In this document: piece after piece, positions 9,249-16,998 of the stretch
How positions within the stretch are numbered: the first letter of the stretch is position 1
How the letters are laid out: each line of letters begins with the position of its first letter
From: JACPVF01 sp964502095
GTDB taxonomy: Bacteria; Chloroflexota; Anaerolineae; Anaerolineales; Villigracilaceae
Assembly: GCA_964502095.1 (NCBI GenBank)
Contig: CAZCUF010000001.1
Coordinates: 310,001 to 374,000 of the forward strand
Direction: 5' to 3'
DNA length: 64,000 bases
Position numbers and translations under genes: made by a program
The notes under the pieces: model-generated
Seen by the model: the letters and a program-made list of their open reading frames with translations, nothing else
Database searches by the model: none
What the model was told of the DNA's origin: nothing

Positions 9249-10247
9249 TCACGGCCCCCAGCGCGGCTGGTAATCGCAATAACCGTTATTCGTCAAGCGG
9301 CGCAAATCTGTGCCGTCCACGCGCATGACGTAAATCTCGCAACCGTGAATATCGTTCAAATGATCGAAGTAGGCGGTAAAAGCGATCCACTGCCCATCGG
9401 GCGAAAAGCTGGGCCCCTGGCTGTTTCCGCCTGAAGGCGAAACTTGATGCTGGTTCGATCCATCCAAATTCAACGTAAAGATCTCGCGCCGCCACGCTTC
9501 GCCCGAATAGGTGACGATCAGATTCTGCGGCGACCAGTCACTGCGGCCGCGCAAGGCAGGCAAATGACTCACCAGCCGCAATCCGCTTCCATCGAGATCG
9601 ACAACCCATAGCTGATTCGATCCGCCGCGGTCGGACGCGAACAGGATTTGACTCCCATCCGGCGACCAGCTTGGATCCCAGCCTGTGCCGTTCACTACGC
9701 GGCGCGGGTTGCTTCCGTCTCTATTCATGACCCAGACCTGATTCTGATTCGAAGCGATCGTCCAGCGCATGAAGACGATCTGCGCGCCATCCGGTGAAAT
9801 ATCGGGCGAGTTCAACACCCCCAAACGATCTGTGACCTGCTTAACCGAACCATCGGCCAAATTCATTTCGTAAATTTCGTACACGTTATCTTCGCGATAA
9901 GCGGAATAGATCACACTTTTTCCATCGGGCGCCAGCGCCGGATAATAATGTTGGATTCCATCTTCCGTAGTCAAACGATGATAGTCGGAGCCGTCCGCGT
10001 TCATGATGCAAATCTGATTCCCCGATTGCACTTTGAAGAGCTGGCAGGTGAGGACAATGTGCCCGGTCGGTTGCGTGGAGGAGGAAGAAATCGGAGTCGA
10101 GGACTTGGCGGGAAAACCCGTCTGCGGGGTGGAAGCCGATAACGTGGCGAGCAGGTTTGGGTCCGGGGTGGAGGCGGCGGGAAGATTGCATCCCAGCAGA
10201 ATCACAAAGAGAAAACCGATAAAAATCAGCGCGCGAAGATTCGTCAT
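9249..10247 (-). CDS. TolB-like beta-propeller lipoprotein
   Basis: A 332-residue lipoprotein: signal segment with lipobox ending at Cys20 ('ILLGC'), a Ser/Thr/Pro linker, then WD40-like PD40 repeats, visible as recurring 'SPDGxxIxF' and 'DGSxxxxLT' units. Such propellers sit outside the membrane and bind proteins or surface polymers; the partner is unknown. The start lies only 19 bases after the 3' end of the RNase P RNA on the same strand and has no clear ribosome site, so part of its expression may come by read-through from rnpB. Confidence 0.8.
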   Translation of the reverse strand: MTNLRALIFIGFLFVILLGCNLPAASTPDPNLLATLSASTPQTGFPAKSSTPISSSSTQPTGHIVLTCQLFKVQSGNQICIMNADGSDYHRLTTEDGIQHYYPALAPDGKSVIYSAYREDNVYEIYEMNLADGSVKQVTDRLGVLNSPDISPDGAQIVFMRWTIASNQNQVWVMNRDGSNPRRVVNGTGWDPSWSPDGSQILFASDRGGSNQLWVVDLDGSGLRLVSHLPALRGRSDWSPQNLIVTYSGEAWRREIFTLNLDGSNQHQVSPSGGNSQGPSFSPDGQWIAFTAYFDHLNDIHGCEIYVMRVDGTDLRRLTNNGYCDYQPRWGP

Positions 10248-10265
10248 TGGATAAGAAATAAAATA

Positions 10266-10663
10266 CCTCAGGTCGGTCTATAAGCCGCATTCTGTCCGGC
10301 GCAACCAGTGCGCCTGGGCAGTCATCTCTCTGGATGACACGTCGCCGTGCCATTCTTGCGGCCTACCCGGGACTCGAAGAGACGGGCCGCCTCTCACCCT
10401 CCGAAGAGGATTTTGTCCCTGCTTGGCCTTGCTCCCGCCGGGGGTTGCCTGGCCGCCCGCATTACTGCGAACGCCGGTGGTCTCTTACGCCACCTTTTCA
10501 CCGTGACTCTCTTGCGAAAGCCGTCTGTTTCTGTGGCCCGTTCCGGCAGGTAACATCTTGCGATGTTTCCCCGCCCCGGATGTTATCCGACAGCGCGCCC
10601 GATGGAGTGCGGACTTTCCTCGATGGCGTTAAACGCCACCGCGACTGCCCGACCAGCCTGAGG
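10266..10663 (-). ncRNA. rnpB: RNase P RNA (bacterial type A-like)
   Basis: About 398 bases on the reverse strand. The 5' and 3' ends pair as helix P1 (GCCTCAGG-like start against CCTGAGG-like end). The conserved 5' block GAGGAAAGTCCGCACTCC is present, as are the typical 3' block containing ATAAGCC and the P4 partner sequences. This is the catalytic subunit for tRNA 5' maturation. The protein partner rnpA is not in the window. Ends were set from the P1 pairing and may be off by a few bases. Confidence 0.95.
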
Positions 10664-10670
10664 CTTTTTC

Positions 10671-10699
10671 ATCATACACGCAGGCACACACAACGTCAA
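10671..10699 (-). promoter_or_regulatory. Promoter of rnpB
   Basis: On the reverse strand TTGACG (10694-10699) is separated by exactly 17 bases from TATGAT (10671-10676), and the RNA begins about 7 bases later. This is a near-consensus housekeeping sigma promoter and shows what strong promoters look like in this genome. Confidence 0.85.
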
Positions 10700-10787
10700 C
10701 CGTACAGGAGGAAATTGGGCATTTCGGAACACCCAGATCGAAATCGGAGCGTTCCCAAATTCGGATTAAGAGAATTTCATGATTGCT

Positions 10788-10816
10788 TTGAAGATTCGAA
10801 CAAAAGACATTAAAAT
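10788..10816 (+). promoter_or_regulatory. Promoter of coaE
   Basis: TTGAAG (10788-10793), 17 bases, TAAAAT (10811-10816). Transcription would begin near 10823, downstream of the first in-frame ATG at 10779, which supports the GTG at 10848 as the real start of coaE. Confidence 0.6.
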
Positions 10817-10847
10817 AGGACAAGCACAAATCAGCGAGGAGTTTTTT

Positions 10848-11972
10848 GTGAGTCATTGGTCAGGGAAACAAGTCATTGGGTTGACCGGCAATATTGCCAC
10901 AGGCAAAAGCGTGGTGCGCAGGATGTTGGAACACCTCGGCGCGTACACCATTGACGCGGATGCGTTGTCTCACCGCGCGATTGCCAAAGGGGCGCCCGGC
11001 TACCAGCCGGTATTGAATACGTTCGGCAGGTGGCTGTTGGGCCAGGACGGCGAGGTTGACCGCGCCAAATTGGGCCGGCTGGTATTCAACGATCCCGAAG
11101 CGTTGGAGCAGTTGGAGGAGATTGTTCATCCGTTGATACACCGCGCGGTCAATATTCTGATCGAGCGCGCGACGCAGTCCCTGATCGTGGTCGAAGCCAT
11201 TAAACTTCTGGAGAGCGAATTACGTTCGGCTTGCGATGTCATTTGGGTCACGGACGCGCCGCGGGAAGTTCAAGTGGCGCGATTAATTCGCAAGCGCGGC
11301 ATGACGCGTGAACAGGCCCTGCAACGCATCCAGGCCCAGTCGGCGCAAAGCGAGAAGCTGGCCGCGGCCTCGGTCATCATCCGCAATACCGGCTCGTACG
11401 AGGATTTGTGGAAGCAGGTAACGACCGAATGGAAAAAGTTCACGCGCGTCGATGAGACCGGGCCTGCGCTTCAAAAGACAGTGAGCGGTGAGCTGTCGCT
11501 CCAGCGCGGGCGGCCGCGCGATTCGGCCCAGATCGCCGAATTCATCTCACGCCACGATCAAAGATCCATGACCGCCGAAGATGTGATGGCCGGTTTTGGG
11601 GACAAGGCCTACCTGCTTTTGAGAGCCGGGGGAAGGCTGGTGGGCGTGGCAGGCTGGCAAGTGGAAAATCTGGTTGCCCGCACAACCGATCTTTATCTGG
11701 ACGATTCTCTCGATCTCAACCAGGGACTCGAAGCAATCGTCCACGAAGTGGAACGCGCCTCGCACGACCTGCAATGCGAAGTCTCATTGATCTTCCCAGG
11801 CGAATATCTGGCGTCCAATCTCGCGTTGTGGAAAAAGCTGGGCTATGAACCGCGCACGCCCGGCGCGCTGGGTGTGCAGGCCTGGCAGGATGCCGCGCTC
11901 GAATCCATGCCGCTGGGCAGCGCGTTATACTTCAAACAAATCCGGCAGGACCGCGTCCTGCGACCAATTTAG
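10848..11972 (+). CDS. coaE: Dephospho-CoA kinase fused to a GNAT-like domain
   Basis: The N-terminal 200 residues are dephospho-CoA kinase, which phosphorylates the ribose 3'-OH in the last step of CoA synthesis: P-loop 'GNIATGKS' at 14-21, 'DADALSH' after it, and a typical lid. From about residue 205 a second domain follows that looks like a GNAT acetyltransferase fold ('GRLVGVAGWQVEN', 'NLALWKKLGYEPR'). Total length is 374, against about 200 for ordinary CoaE. The GTG at 10848 has GAGGAG at good spacing; the upstream in-frame ATG (10779) lies before the promoter. The fused domain could bind a CoA ester, but that is inference. Confidence 0.88.
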   Translation: MSHWSGKQVIGLTGNIATGKSVVRRMLEHLGAYTIDADALSHRAIAKGAPGYQPVLNTFGRWLLGQDGEVDRAKLGRLVFNDPEALEQLEEIVHPLIHRAVNILIERATQSLIVVEAIKLLESELRSACDVIWVTDAPREVQVARLIRKRGMTREQALQRIQAQSAQSEKLAAASVIIRNTGSYEDLWKQVTTEWKKFTRVDETGPALQKTVSGELSLQRGRPRDSAQIAEFISRHDQRSMTAEDVMAGFGDKAYLLLRAGGRLVGVAGWQVENLVARTTDLYLDDSLDLNQGLEAIVHEVERASHDLQCEVSLIFPGEYLASNLALWKKLGYEPRTPGALGVQAWQDAALESMPLGSALYFKQIRQDRVLRPI

Positions 11973-12051
11973 GGATCAGGTGCTCAGGGGCGCAGGAAAT
12001 TCGATCAGCGAATTCCTGACCGTGATCCCAACCGCCTGACGACCTATTCTT

Positions 12052-12924
12052 GTGACTGAGCTTTTCAATAACCTCCTCTTTATTTTTCAGCGCCTCAATT
12101 GGCTGAGCGTCGTTGACATCTCACTGGTCACGGCGATCTTCTTTGGTTTGCTATATTCCCTGCGGGGTACGCAAGCCATGGTCTTACTGCGCGGCATGAT
12201 CCTGCTGGTCATTTTGATCGTGCTGTTCACAAGCCTCGTGGATCTGCCGGCCTTCTCGTGGCTGGTCAAAAACGCCCTGCCCGCATTATTACTGTCCATT
12301 CCAGTGATCTTCGCCCCGGAAATCCGGCGCACACTGGAACGATTGGGAAGAGCCGGAAATTTATGGTCGAACGGAACACACACCAGCGGGCTGGTCATGC
12401 AACAGGCGATCCATTCCACCGTCAGCGCGGCCGCGCGGCTCTCGGCGCGTCAACACGGCGCGCTGATCGTTCTGCAAAGATTGGACAGCCTCGAAGAATA
12501 CGTGGAGAGCGGCGTGCGTATGAATGCCAAAGTCACGCCCGAATTGCTCCTACAGGTCTTTTATCCGAATACGCCTCTGCACGACGGCGCTGTCATCATC
12601 GTGGACGGCATGCTGGTCGCGGCCGCCTGCGTCATGCCGCTTTCCTCGAGCGGCATCCTCAACCGTTCGCCCGAGCGGCAAATGGGTTTGCGTCATCGGG
12701 CCGGCCTGGGCATCTCGGAAGTCAGCGACGCGGTGGCCGTTGTCGTTTCAGAGGAGACGGGCGCGATATCGATCGCGCATTCCGGGCGGATGATTCGCCG
12801 TCTCGACCTGGAGCGGCTCGAAAACATCCTGATCGCTTTCTTCCGTCCGAATGAGAAGGGTGAAAGCTTTAGCCCGGTCGAAAAATTCTTTTCCAAATGG
12901 TTCCAACGCAAAGAAGACCAGTGA
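12052..12924 (+). CDS. cdaA: Diadenylate cyclase CdaA
   Basis: Membrane-anchored enzyme that makes cyclic di-AMP from two ATP. Three hydrophobic segments fill the first 90 residues, followed by the DisA_N/DAC domain with both active-site motifs, 'LHDGAVII' and 'GLRHRAGLGISE'. The 290-residue length fits the family. The start is a GTG at 12052. The next gene overlaps by one base and is its usual partner cdaR; glmM, often third in such operons, is absent here. Confidence 0.93.
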   Translation: MTELFNNLLFIFQRLNWLSVVDISLVTAIFFGLLYSLRGTQAMVLLRGMILLVILIVLFTSLVDLPAFSWLVKNALPALLLSIPVIFAPEIRRTLERLGRAGNLWSNGTHTSGLVMQQAIHSTVSAAARLSARQHGALIVLQRLDSLEEYVESGVRMNAKVTPELLLQVFYPNTPLHDGAVIIVDGMLVAAACVMPLSSSGILNRSPERQMGLRHRAGLGISEVSDAVAVVVSEETGAISIAHSGRMIRRLDLERLENILIAFFRPNEKGESFSPVEKFFSKWFQRKEDQ

Positions 12925-14186
12925 TGCGATCCTTCGGTACCAATCTTCGGACTCTCTTATGGGCGCTGGCGCTGGCGCTGGCAGTTTGGGTGGCGGCTGT
13001 TACTTCCGCAGACCCCGATGAAATCCACGCGCTTCAAAACCCGGTCAAGCTGGAAGTGGTGGGACAGGACCCGAGCTTGATCATCAACGGGAATTATCCT
13101 CAGCAAGTGGAGGTCACTTTGCGCGCGCCCAGTTCGGTTTGGGAACGCATCAACGCCGATCCCGCAAGTGTGCGCGCCATCCTAGATCTTTCAGGCTTGA
13201 GCAGTGGCCCGCATACGCTGGATATTCAGATTCAAGTGAGCGAACGGCCTGTGCGCCTGATCTCCGCCACGCCCGCCTCCATCTCCCTGACCCTGGAGCC
13301 GATTGCCAATCGAACGCTCAAAATCAGCCTGAACACCAGCGGACAACCTTCCATCGGTTATCAGGCCGGAGAAGCTTTGATCGAACCTTCGCAAGTGGAG
13401 ATATCCGGCGTAGAGTCGCTCGTCAATAAAGTTGACAAAGCCATAGTTGACGTGAGTTTGGATGGCCTGCGCGAAAACGTGGACCGCGATCTGCCGGTGA
13501 CGCTCCTGGATGAAAACGGACAACCAATCACTGGCGGCATCAGCCCTCTGCCCCAGAGCGTGCACGTGACGCTTCCGATCAGCCAACAAGGCGGCTACCG
13601 CGATCTGGCCGTCAAAGTGGTGGTGCGCGGACAAGTTGCCAGCGGCTACCGCCTTTCGAATATTTCAGTCTATCCGCCGGTTGTGACCGTGTATTCCGGC
13701 GACCCGACCGTAGTCAGCGCCCTGCCCGGCATCGTGGAAACACAGCCGCTCGATCTGCAAAACGCCAAGGACGATATCAACACACGGCTCAATTTAAATT
13801 TACCGGCGGGAGTCTCGGTCATCGGCGAGCAATCGGTTTTGATTCAAGCGGGCATCTCTCCAATCGAAAGCAGTCTCACGCTCTCCAATGAAACGGTTCA
13901 AGTGATCGGCCTGTCATCCGATTTGACCGCGCAGATCCTGCCGCCGACCGTGGATGTGATCGTCTCCGGCCCACTGCCGTTATTGGATACGCTTACGCGC
14001 CAGGACGTGCGCGTGACAGTGGATGTCACCGGGCTTACTGTCGGCACGCACCAACTCACACCCAAAGTGGAAATCCTGATCGCAGATGTGACGGTTGAAT
14101 CAATCCTGCCCGGCACCATCGAAGTGACTCTGGTGCAAACCAACAGCCTCATCACACCCACCGTCACGCCAACGCCGCGGCCGTAG
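12924..14186 (+). CDS. cdaR: YbbR-domain regulator of CdaA
   Basis: A 420-residue extracytoplasmic protein: one N-terminal membrane segment ('LLWALALALAVWVAAV'), then several YbbR repeats, then a Thr/Pro tail 'TPTVTPTPRP'. In Firmicutes the homologue controls the activity of CdaA. The ATG at 12924 overlaps the cdaA stop (TGATG), so the two are translationally coupled; an earlier in-frame ATG at 12897 is less likely. The Thr/Pro tail resembles that of other exported proteins in this window. Confidence 0.88.
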   Translation: MRSFGTNLRTLLWALALALAVWVAAVTSADPDEIHALQNPVKLEVVGQDPSLIINGNYPQQVEVTLRAPSSVWERINADPASVRAILDLSGLSSGPHTLDIQIQVSERPVRLISATPASISLTLEPIANRTLKISLNTSGQPSIGYQAGEALIEPSQVEISGVESLVNKVDKAIVDVSLDGLRENVDRDLPVTLLDENGQPITGGISPLPQSVHVTLPISQQGGYRDLAVKVVVRGQVASGYRLSNISVYPPVVTVYSGDPTVVSALPGIVETQPLDLQNAKDDINTRLNLNLPAGVSVIGEQSVLIQAGISPIESSLTLSNETVQVIGLSSDLTAQILPPTVDVIVSGPLPLLDTLTRQDVRVTVDVTGLTVGTHQLTPKVEILIADVTVESILPGTIEVTLVQTNSLITPTVTPTPRP

Positions 14187-14226
14187 CCGGCATTTCCTCC
14201 ATATCGTCTATAATCAATCGAACATT

Positions 14227-15597
14227 ATGACCAAACCTGTTATCGCCCTCGTGGGTCGTCCCAACGTGGGCAAAAGCACCCTCTTCAACCGCCTGATCGG
14301 TGAACGCCTCGCCATTGTGGATGACACACCCGGCACCACGCGCGACCGTCTGCTGGCCGAATCCGAGTGGAACGGCCGCGCCTTCAACGTAGTAGATACC
14401 GGCGGCATAGACCCAACGCACGGCGGCAAAACACCGCTTTCCATCGGCTCGGCAGATTTCATTCAAGAAATTCGCGATCAGGCTTTGCTCGCCGTTCAGG
14501 AAGCCGATGCCATTCTGCTCCTGACCGACGGCGAAACGGGAGTCACCGCGCCCGATCAGGAAGTGGCTGAGATTCTGCGCCGCTCGCAAAAGAAATTAGC
14601 CGATGGCCGCGTCTGGCCGCCGATCTTCATCGTAGTCAACAAATGCGAAACGGAAAAACGCCGCGTCGAAGCCGCTCAATTCTACGAACTTGGTCTGGGC
14701 GATCCGTATCCGATTTCCGCGTTACACGGAACCGGGACCGGCGACCTGCTCGACGATTTGGTGAAATCCTTTCCGCCTCAAGCCGCGGACGAGGAGGACG
14801 ATTCCGTTAAAATCGCGATCGTCGGCAAACCGAACGCGGGCAAATCGAGCCTGCTCAACAAGCTGGCCGGCGAGGAACGCGCCATCGTCAGCCCGATTCC
14901 CGGCACCACGCGCGACGCAGTGGATACGAAGATCGTCTTCGATGGGATCGAGGTAACGCTGATCGACACGGCGGGCATTCGTCGGCGTGGAAAGATCGGG
15001 CAGGGCGTAGAACAATATTCCGTTCTACGGTCATTCAAAGCCATCGAGCGCGCCCACGTCGCCATCCTGATGATCGACGCCGTTACCGGCATCACCGCGC
15101 AGGATGCGCACATCGCCGGTTACATTTTGGATGAATGGAAATCGTGCATGGTGCTGGTGAACAAGTGGGATCTGATCGAGAAGAATACGTACACGATGGA
15201 TGAGTTCACAAAGAAAATTCGCGCCGATTTAAATTTTATGGATTACGTGCCGATTCTGTTCATCTCCGCGAAAACAGGCCAGCGCGTGGATCAAGTTCTG
15301 CCGCTCGCCTTGCGCGTTCAGGAAGAACGGCTGGTGCGGCTAACCACCTCCAAGATCAATCAAGTCATTCAGAACGCGCAGGATTTGCACGCGCATCCGT
15401 CCAAATCGGGCCGGGCGCTCAAAATGTTCTACGGCACACAGGTCCGTAGCGACCCGCCGACGTTCATGATCTACGTCAACGATCCAAAGCTGATGCATTT
15501 CAGCTACATGCGTTATCTGGAAAATAAGATTCGTGAAGAATACAGTTTTCTCGGTACGCCTATTCGGATCGTTACCAAAGGGCGGCGCGAAAAATAA
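14227..15597 (+). CDS. der: Ribosome-assembly GTPase Der (EngA)
   Basis: Tandem-GTPase factor for 50S subunit maturation. Two G domains are visible, with P-loops 'GRPNVGKSTLFNRL' near residue 8 and 'GKPNAGKSSLLNKL' near 200, each followed by DxxG ('DTGG', 'DTAG') and NKxD-type motifs, then a C-terminal KH-like domain. Length 456 is typical. The first G domain has an insertion with 'RRSQKKLADGRVWPP'. TATAAT lies 12 bases before the ATG and no ribosome site is evident, so the leader would be about 5 bases. A hairpin terminator follows. Confidence 0.95.
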   Translation: MTKPVIALVGRPNVGKSTLFNRLIGERLAIVDDTPGTTRDRLLAESEWNGRAFNVVDTGGIDPTHGGKTPLSIGSADFIQEIRDQALLAVQEADAILLLTDGETGVTAPDQEVAEILRRSQKKLADGRVWPPIFIVVNKCETEKRRVEAAQFYELGLGDPYPISALHGTGTGDLLDDLVKSFPPQAADEEDDSVKIAIVGKPNAGKSSLLNKLAGEERAIVSPIPGTTRDAVDTKIVFDGIEVTLIDTAGIRRRGKIGQGVEQYSVLRSFKAIERAHVAILMIDAVTGITAQDAHIAGYILDEWKSCMVLVNKWDLIEKNTYTMDEFTKKIRADLNFMDYVPILFISAKTGQRVDQVLPLALRVQEERLVRLTTSKINQVIQNAQDLHAHPSKSGRALKMFYGTQVRSDPPTFMIYVNDPKLMHFSYMRYLENKIREEYSFLGTPIRIVTKGRREK

Positions 15598-15604
15598 AAT
15601 TAAA

Positions 15605-15648
15605 AATGAACGCAGATGCAAAATGCGTTTCGGCATTCTGCGTTCATT
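15605..15648. terminator. Hairpin between converging der and lipoprotein genes
   Basis: A 12-base-pair stem AATGAACGCAGA / TCTGCGTTCATT with a 20-base loop, placed between the stops of two converging genes; A-rich sequence on the left gives a U-rich tail for the reverse-strand transcript. Probably works in both directions. Confidence 0.7.
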
Positions 15649-15660
15649 CATGACAGGAAC

Positions 15661-16908
15661 TCAAGGCCGCCAGGAAGGCGCGTACCAATCGGCATCGAGA
15701 GTCAAACCTGGGGCGGACAAGATATGCTGTTCCAATGTTTCCAAATTGACCGCGAATAGATGGCCGCCGGTTGGCGAGGTGGTCTCCTCGACCAGAACAA
15801 ATTTACCGTCGGGAGAGAATTGCAACAGGCCAATGGTCGTACCCTGATAAACCTGAACAAGGCCGCCTCCATCGCGCCCAACTACATACACGCTGGCGGT
15901 GGGATTGCCGCTCGTCCAATGACTGAAATACGCAAACGCAATGCGCTTCGCGTCCGGCGACCAAACGATGGGATACAAGCTTCCTCCGGTAAACGAAGCG
16001 ACATCCATGGCATTAGCGCCATCCGACTCGGAAATTTTCAATTCATGCTTTTGACTGCTTTCGTCATAACTATCGAAAGCCAGATGCGCGCCGTCTTTGG
16101 AGGGGAAGAAAATATTCTTTGCCAACGTTGTTTCGAACATCGGGCGTATATCGCCGTTTAAAACGCCGATCAAATACACCGCGCTCTGCGCGCCGGGCAA
16201 GGCTGAGCGCACCAGAATATTTTCAATCAGCCAGCCGTCCAACACATACGGCCGTCCTGCAACAGGCAGTCTGCCGTTTGCAGTTAGATTCTTCAATCCG
16301 CTTCCATCGCGATACACTGCATAAACATCCTCCCCGCCCCGGCCATCCTGCACGCGAAACGCCAGCCACGTTCCATCCGGCGACCAATACGGCGGATCGA
16401 TGAACGGAAATTCCGCCAGCGATTTCCATGTGCCCGCGGCGGGGTCGAACACCCACAACTTATACGGCGTGCCGTTGATGTTATCGGGATACGCGAACGC
16501 GGCCAATTTCCCGTCCGGCGACCAGGCCAGCGGGCTCAAATTGAAATTGAAAGCGAACGGCGCGGCCACTGATTGCAGAGGCGGACAGGCGGCGAGTCCT
16601 TCCACGCATGAACCGGGCAAACGCACCAGTTGAGCATTTCCGCCGGATTTATGCGGCAGGATGAAAAAATATAATTCGTCCAACGCATCTTCCCCCGAGG
16701 TTGAGGCGGGCGGCGTTTCAACCGGCGTACCGAATAATACGGGCTGCTGAATTTCATCGGGGGTCGAATCCGTGCTCAAGGATTCTACCGGTACGGCGGA
16801 GGCTGTTGTATTCTGCATGAAGGCTTGGGTGGACGCGGTCCCGGCAGGCGCACATGCCGTCAAAACAAGCGAAAGGCCGATCAGCCAGAAAACGATGCGC
16901 ACATTCAT
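15661..16908 (-). CDS. TolB-like beta-propeller lipoprotein
   Basis: A 415-residue lipoprotein with lipobox ending at Cys19 ('LVLTAC'), a Ser/Thr-rich linker to about residue 70 and then PD40 propeller repeats ('WSPDGKLAAFAYP', 'WSPDGTWLAFRV', 'FSPDGKFVLVEE'). It is the second such propeller in the window, but its linker and repeats differ enough from the one at 9.2-10.2 kb that they are not recent copies. The ATG follows AAGAGGAG. It lies downstream of the Ig-domain gene on the same strand, separated by a terminator-like hairpin. Ligand unknown. Confidence 0.8.
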   Translation of the reverse strand: MNVRIVFWLIGLSLVLTACAPAGTASTQAFMQNTTASAVPVESLSTDSTPDEIQQPVLFGTPVETPPASTSGEDALDELYFFILPHKSGGNAQLVRLPGSCVEGLAACPPLQSVAAPFAFNFNLSPLAWSPDGKLAAFAYPDNINGTPYKLWVFDPAAGTWKSLAEFPFIDPPYWSPDGTWLAFRVQDGRGGEDVYAVYRDGSGLKNLTANGRLPVAGRPYVLDGWLIENILVRSALPGAQSAVYLIGVLNGDIRPMFETTLAKNIFFPSKDGAHLAFDSYDESSQKHELKISESDGANAMDVASFTGGSLYPIVWSPDAKRIAFAYFSHWTSGNPTASVYVVGRDGGGLVQVYQGTTIGLLQFSPDGKFVLVEETTSPTGGHLFAVNLETLEQHILSAPGLTLDADWYAPSWRP

Positions 16909-16951
16909 CAGTTCTCCTCTTGAACGATTTCAACTCCGATTCCGGTTACAA

Positions 16952-16979
16952 AACTGCCGCGACCAGGGCCGCGGCAGTT
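16952..16979 (-). terminator. Terminator after the Ig-domain gene
   Basis: Reverse-strand stem AACTGCCGCG / CGCGGCAGTT with an 8-base loop followed by TTTTGT, starting about 20 bases after the stop of the 837-residue gene. Confidence 0.75.
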
Positions 16980-16998
16980 ATCTTTGAAAACAACGTCG

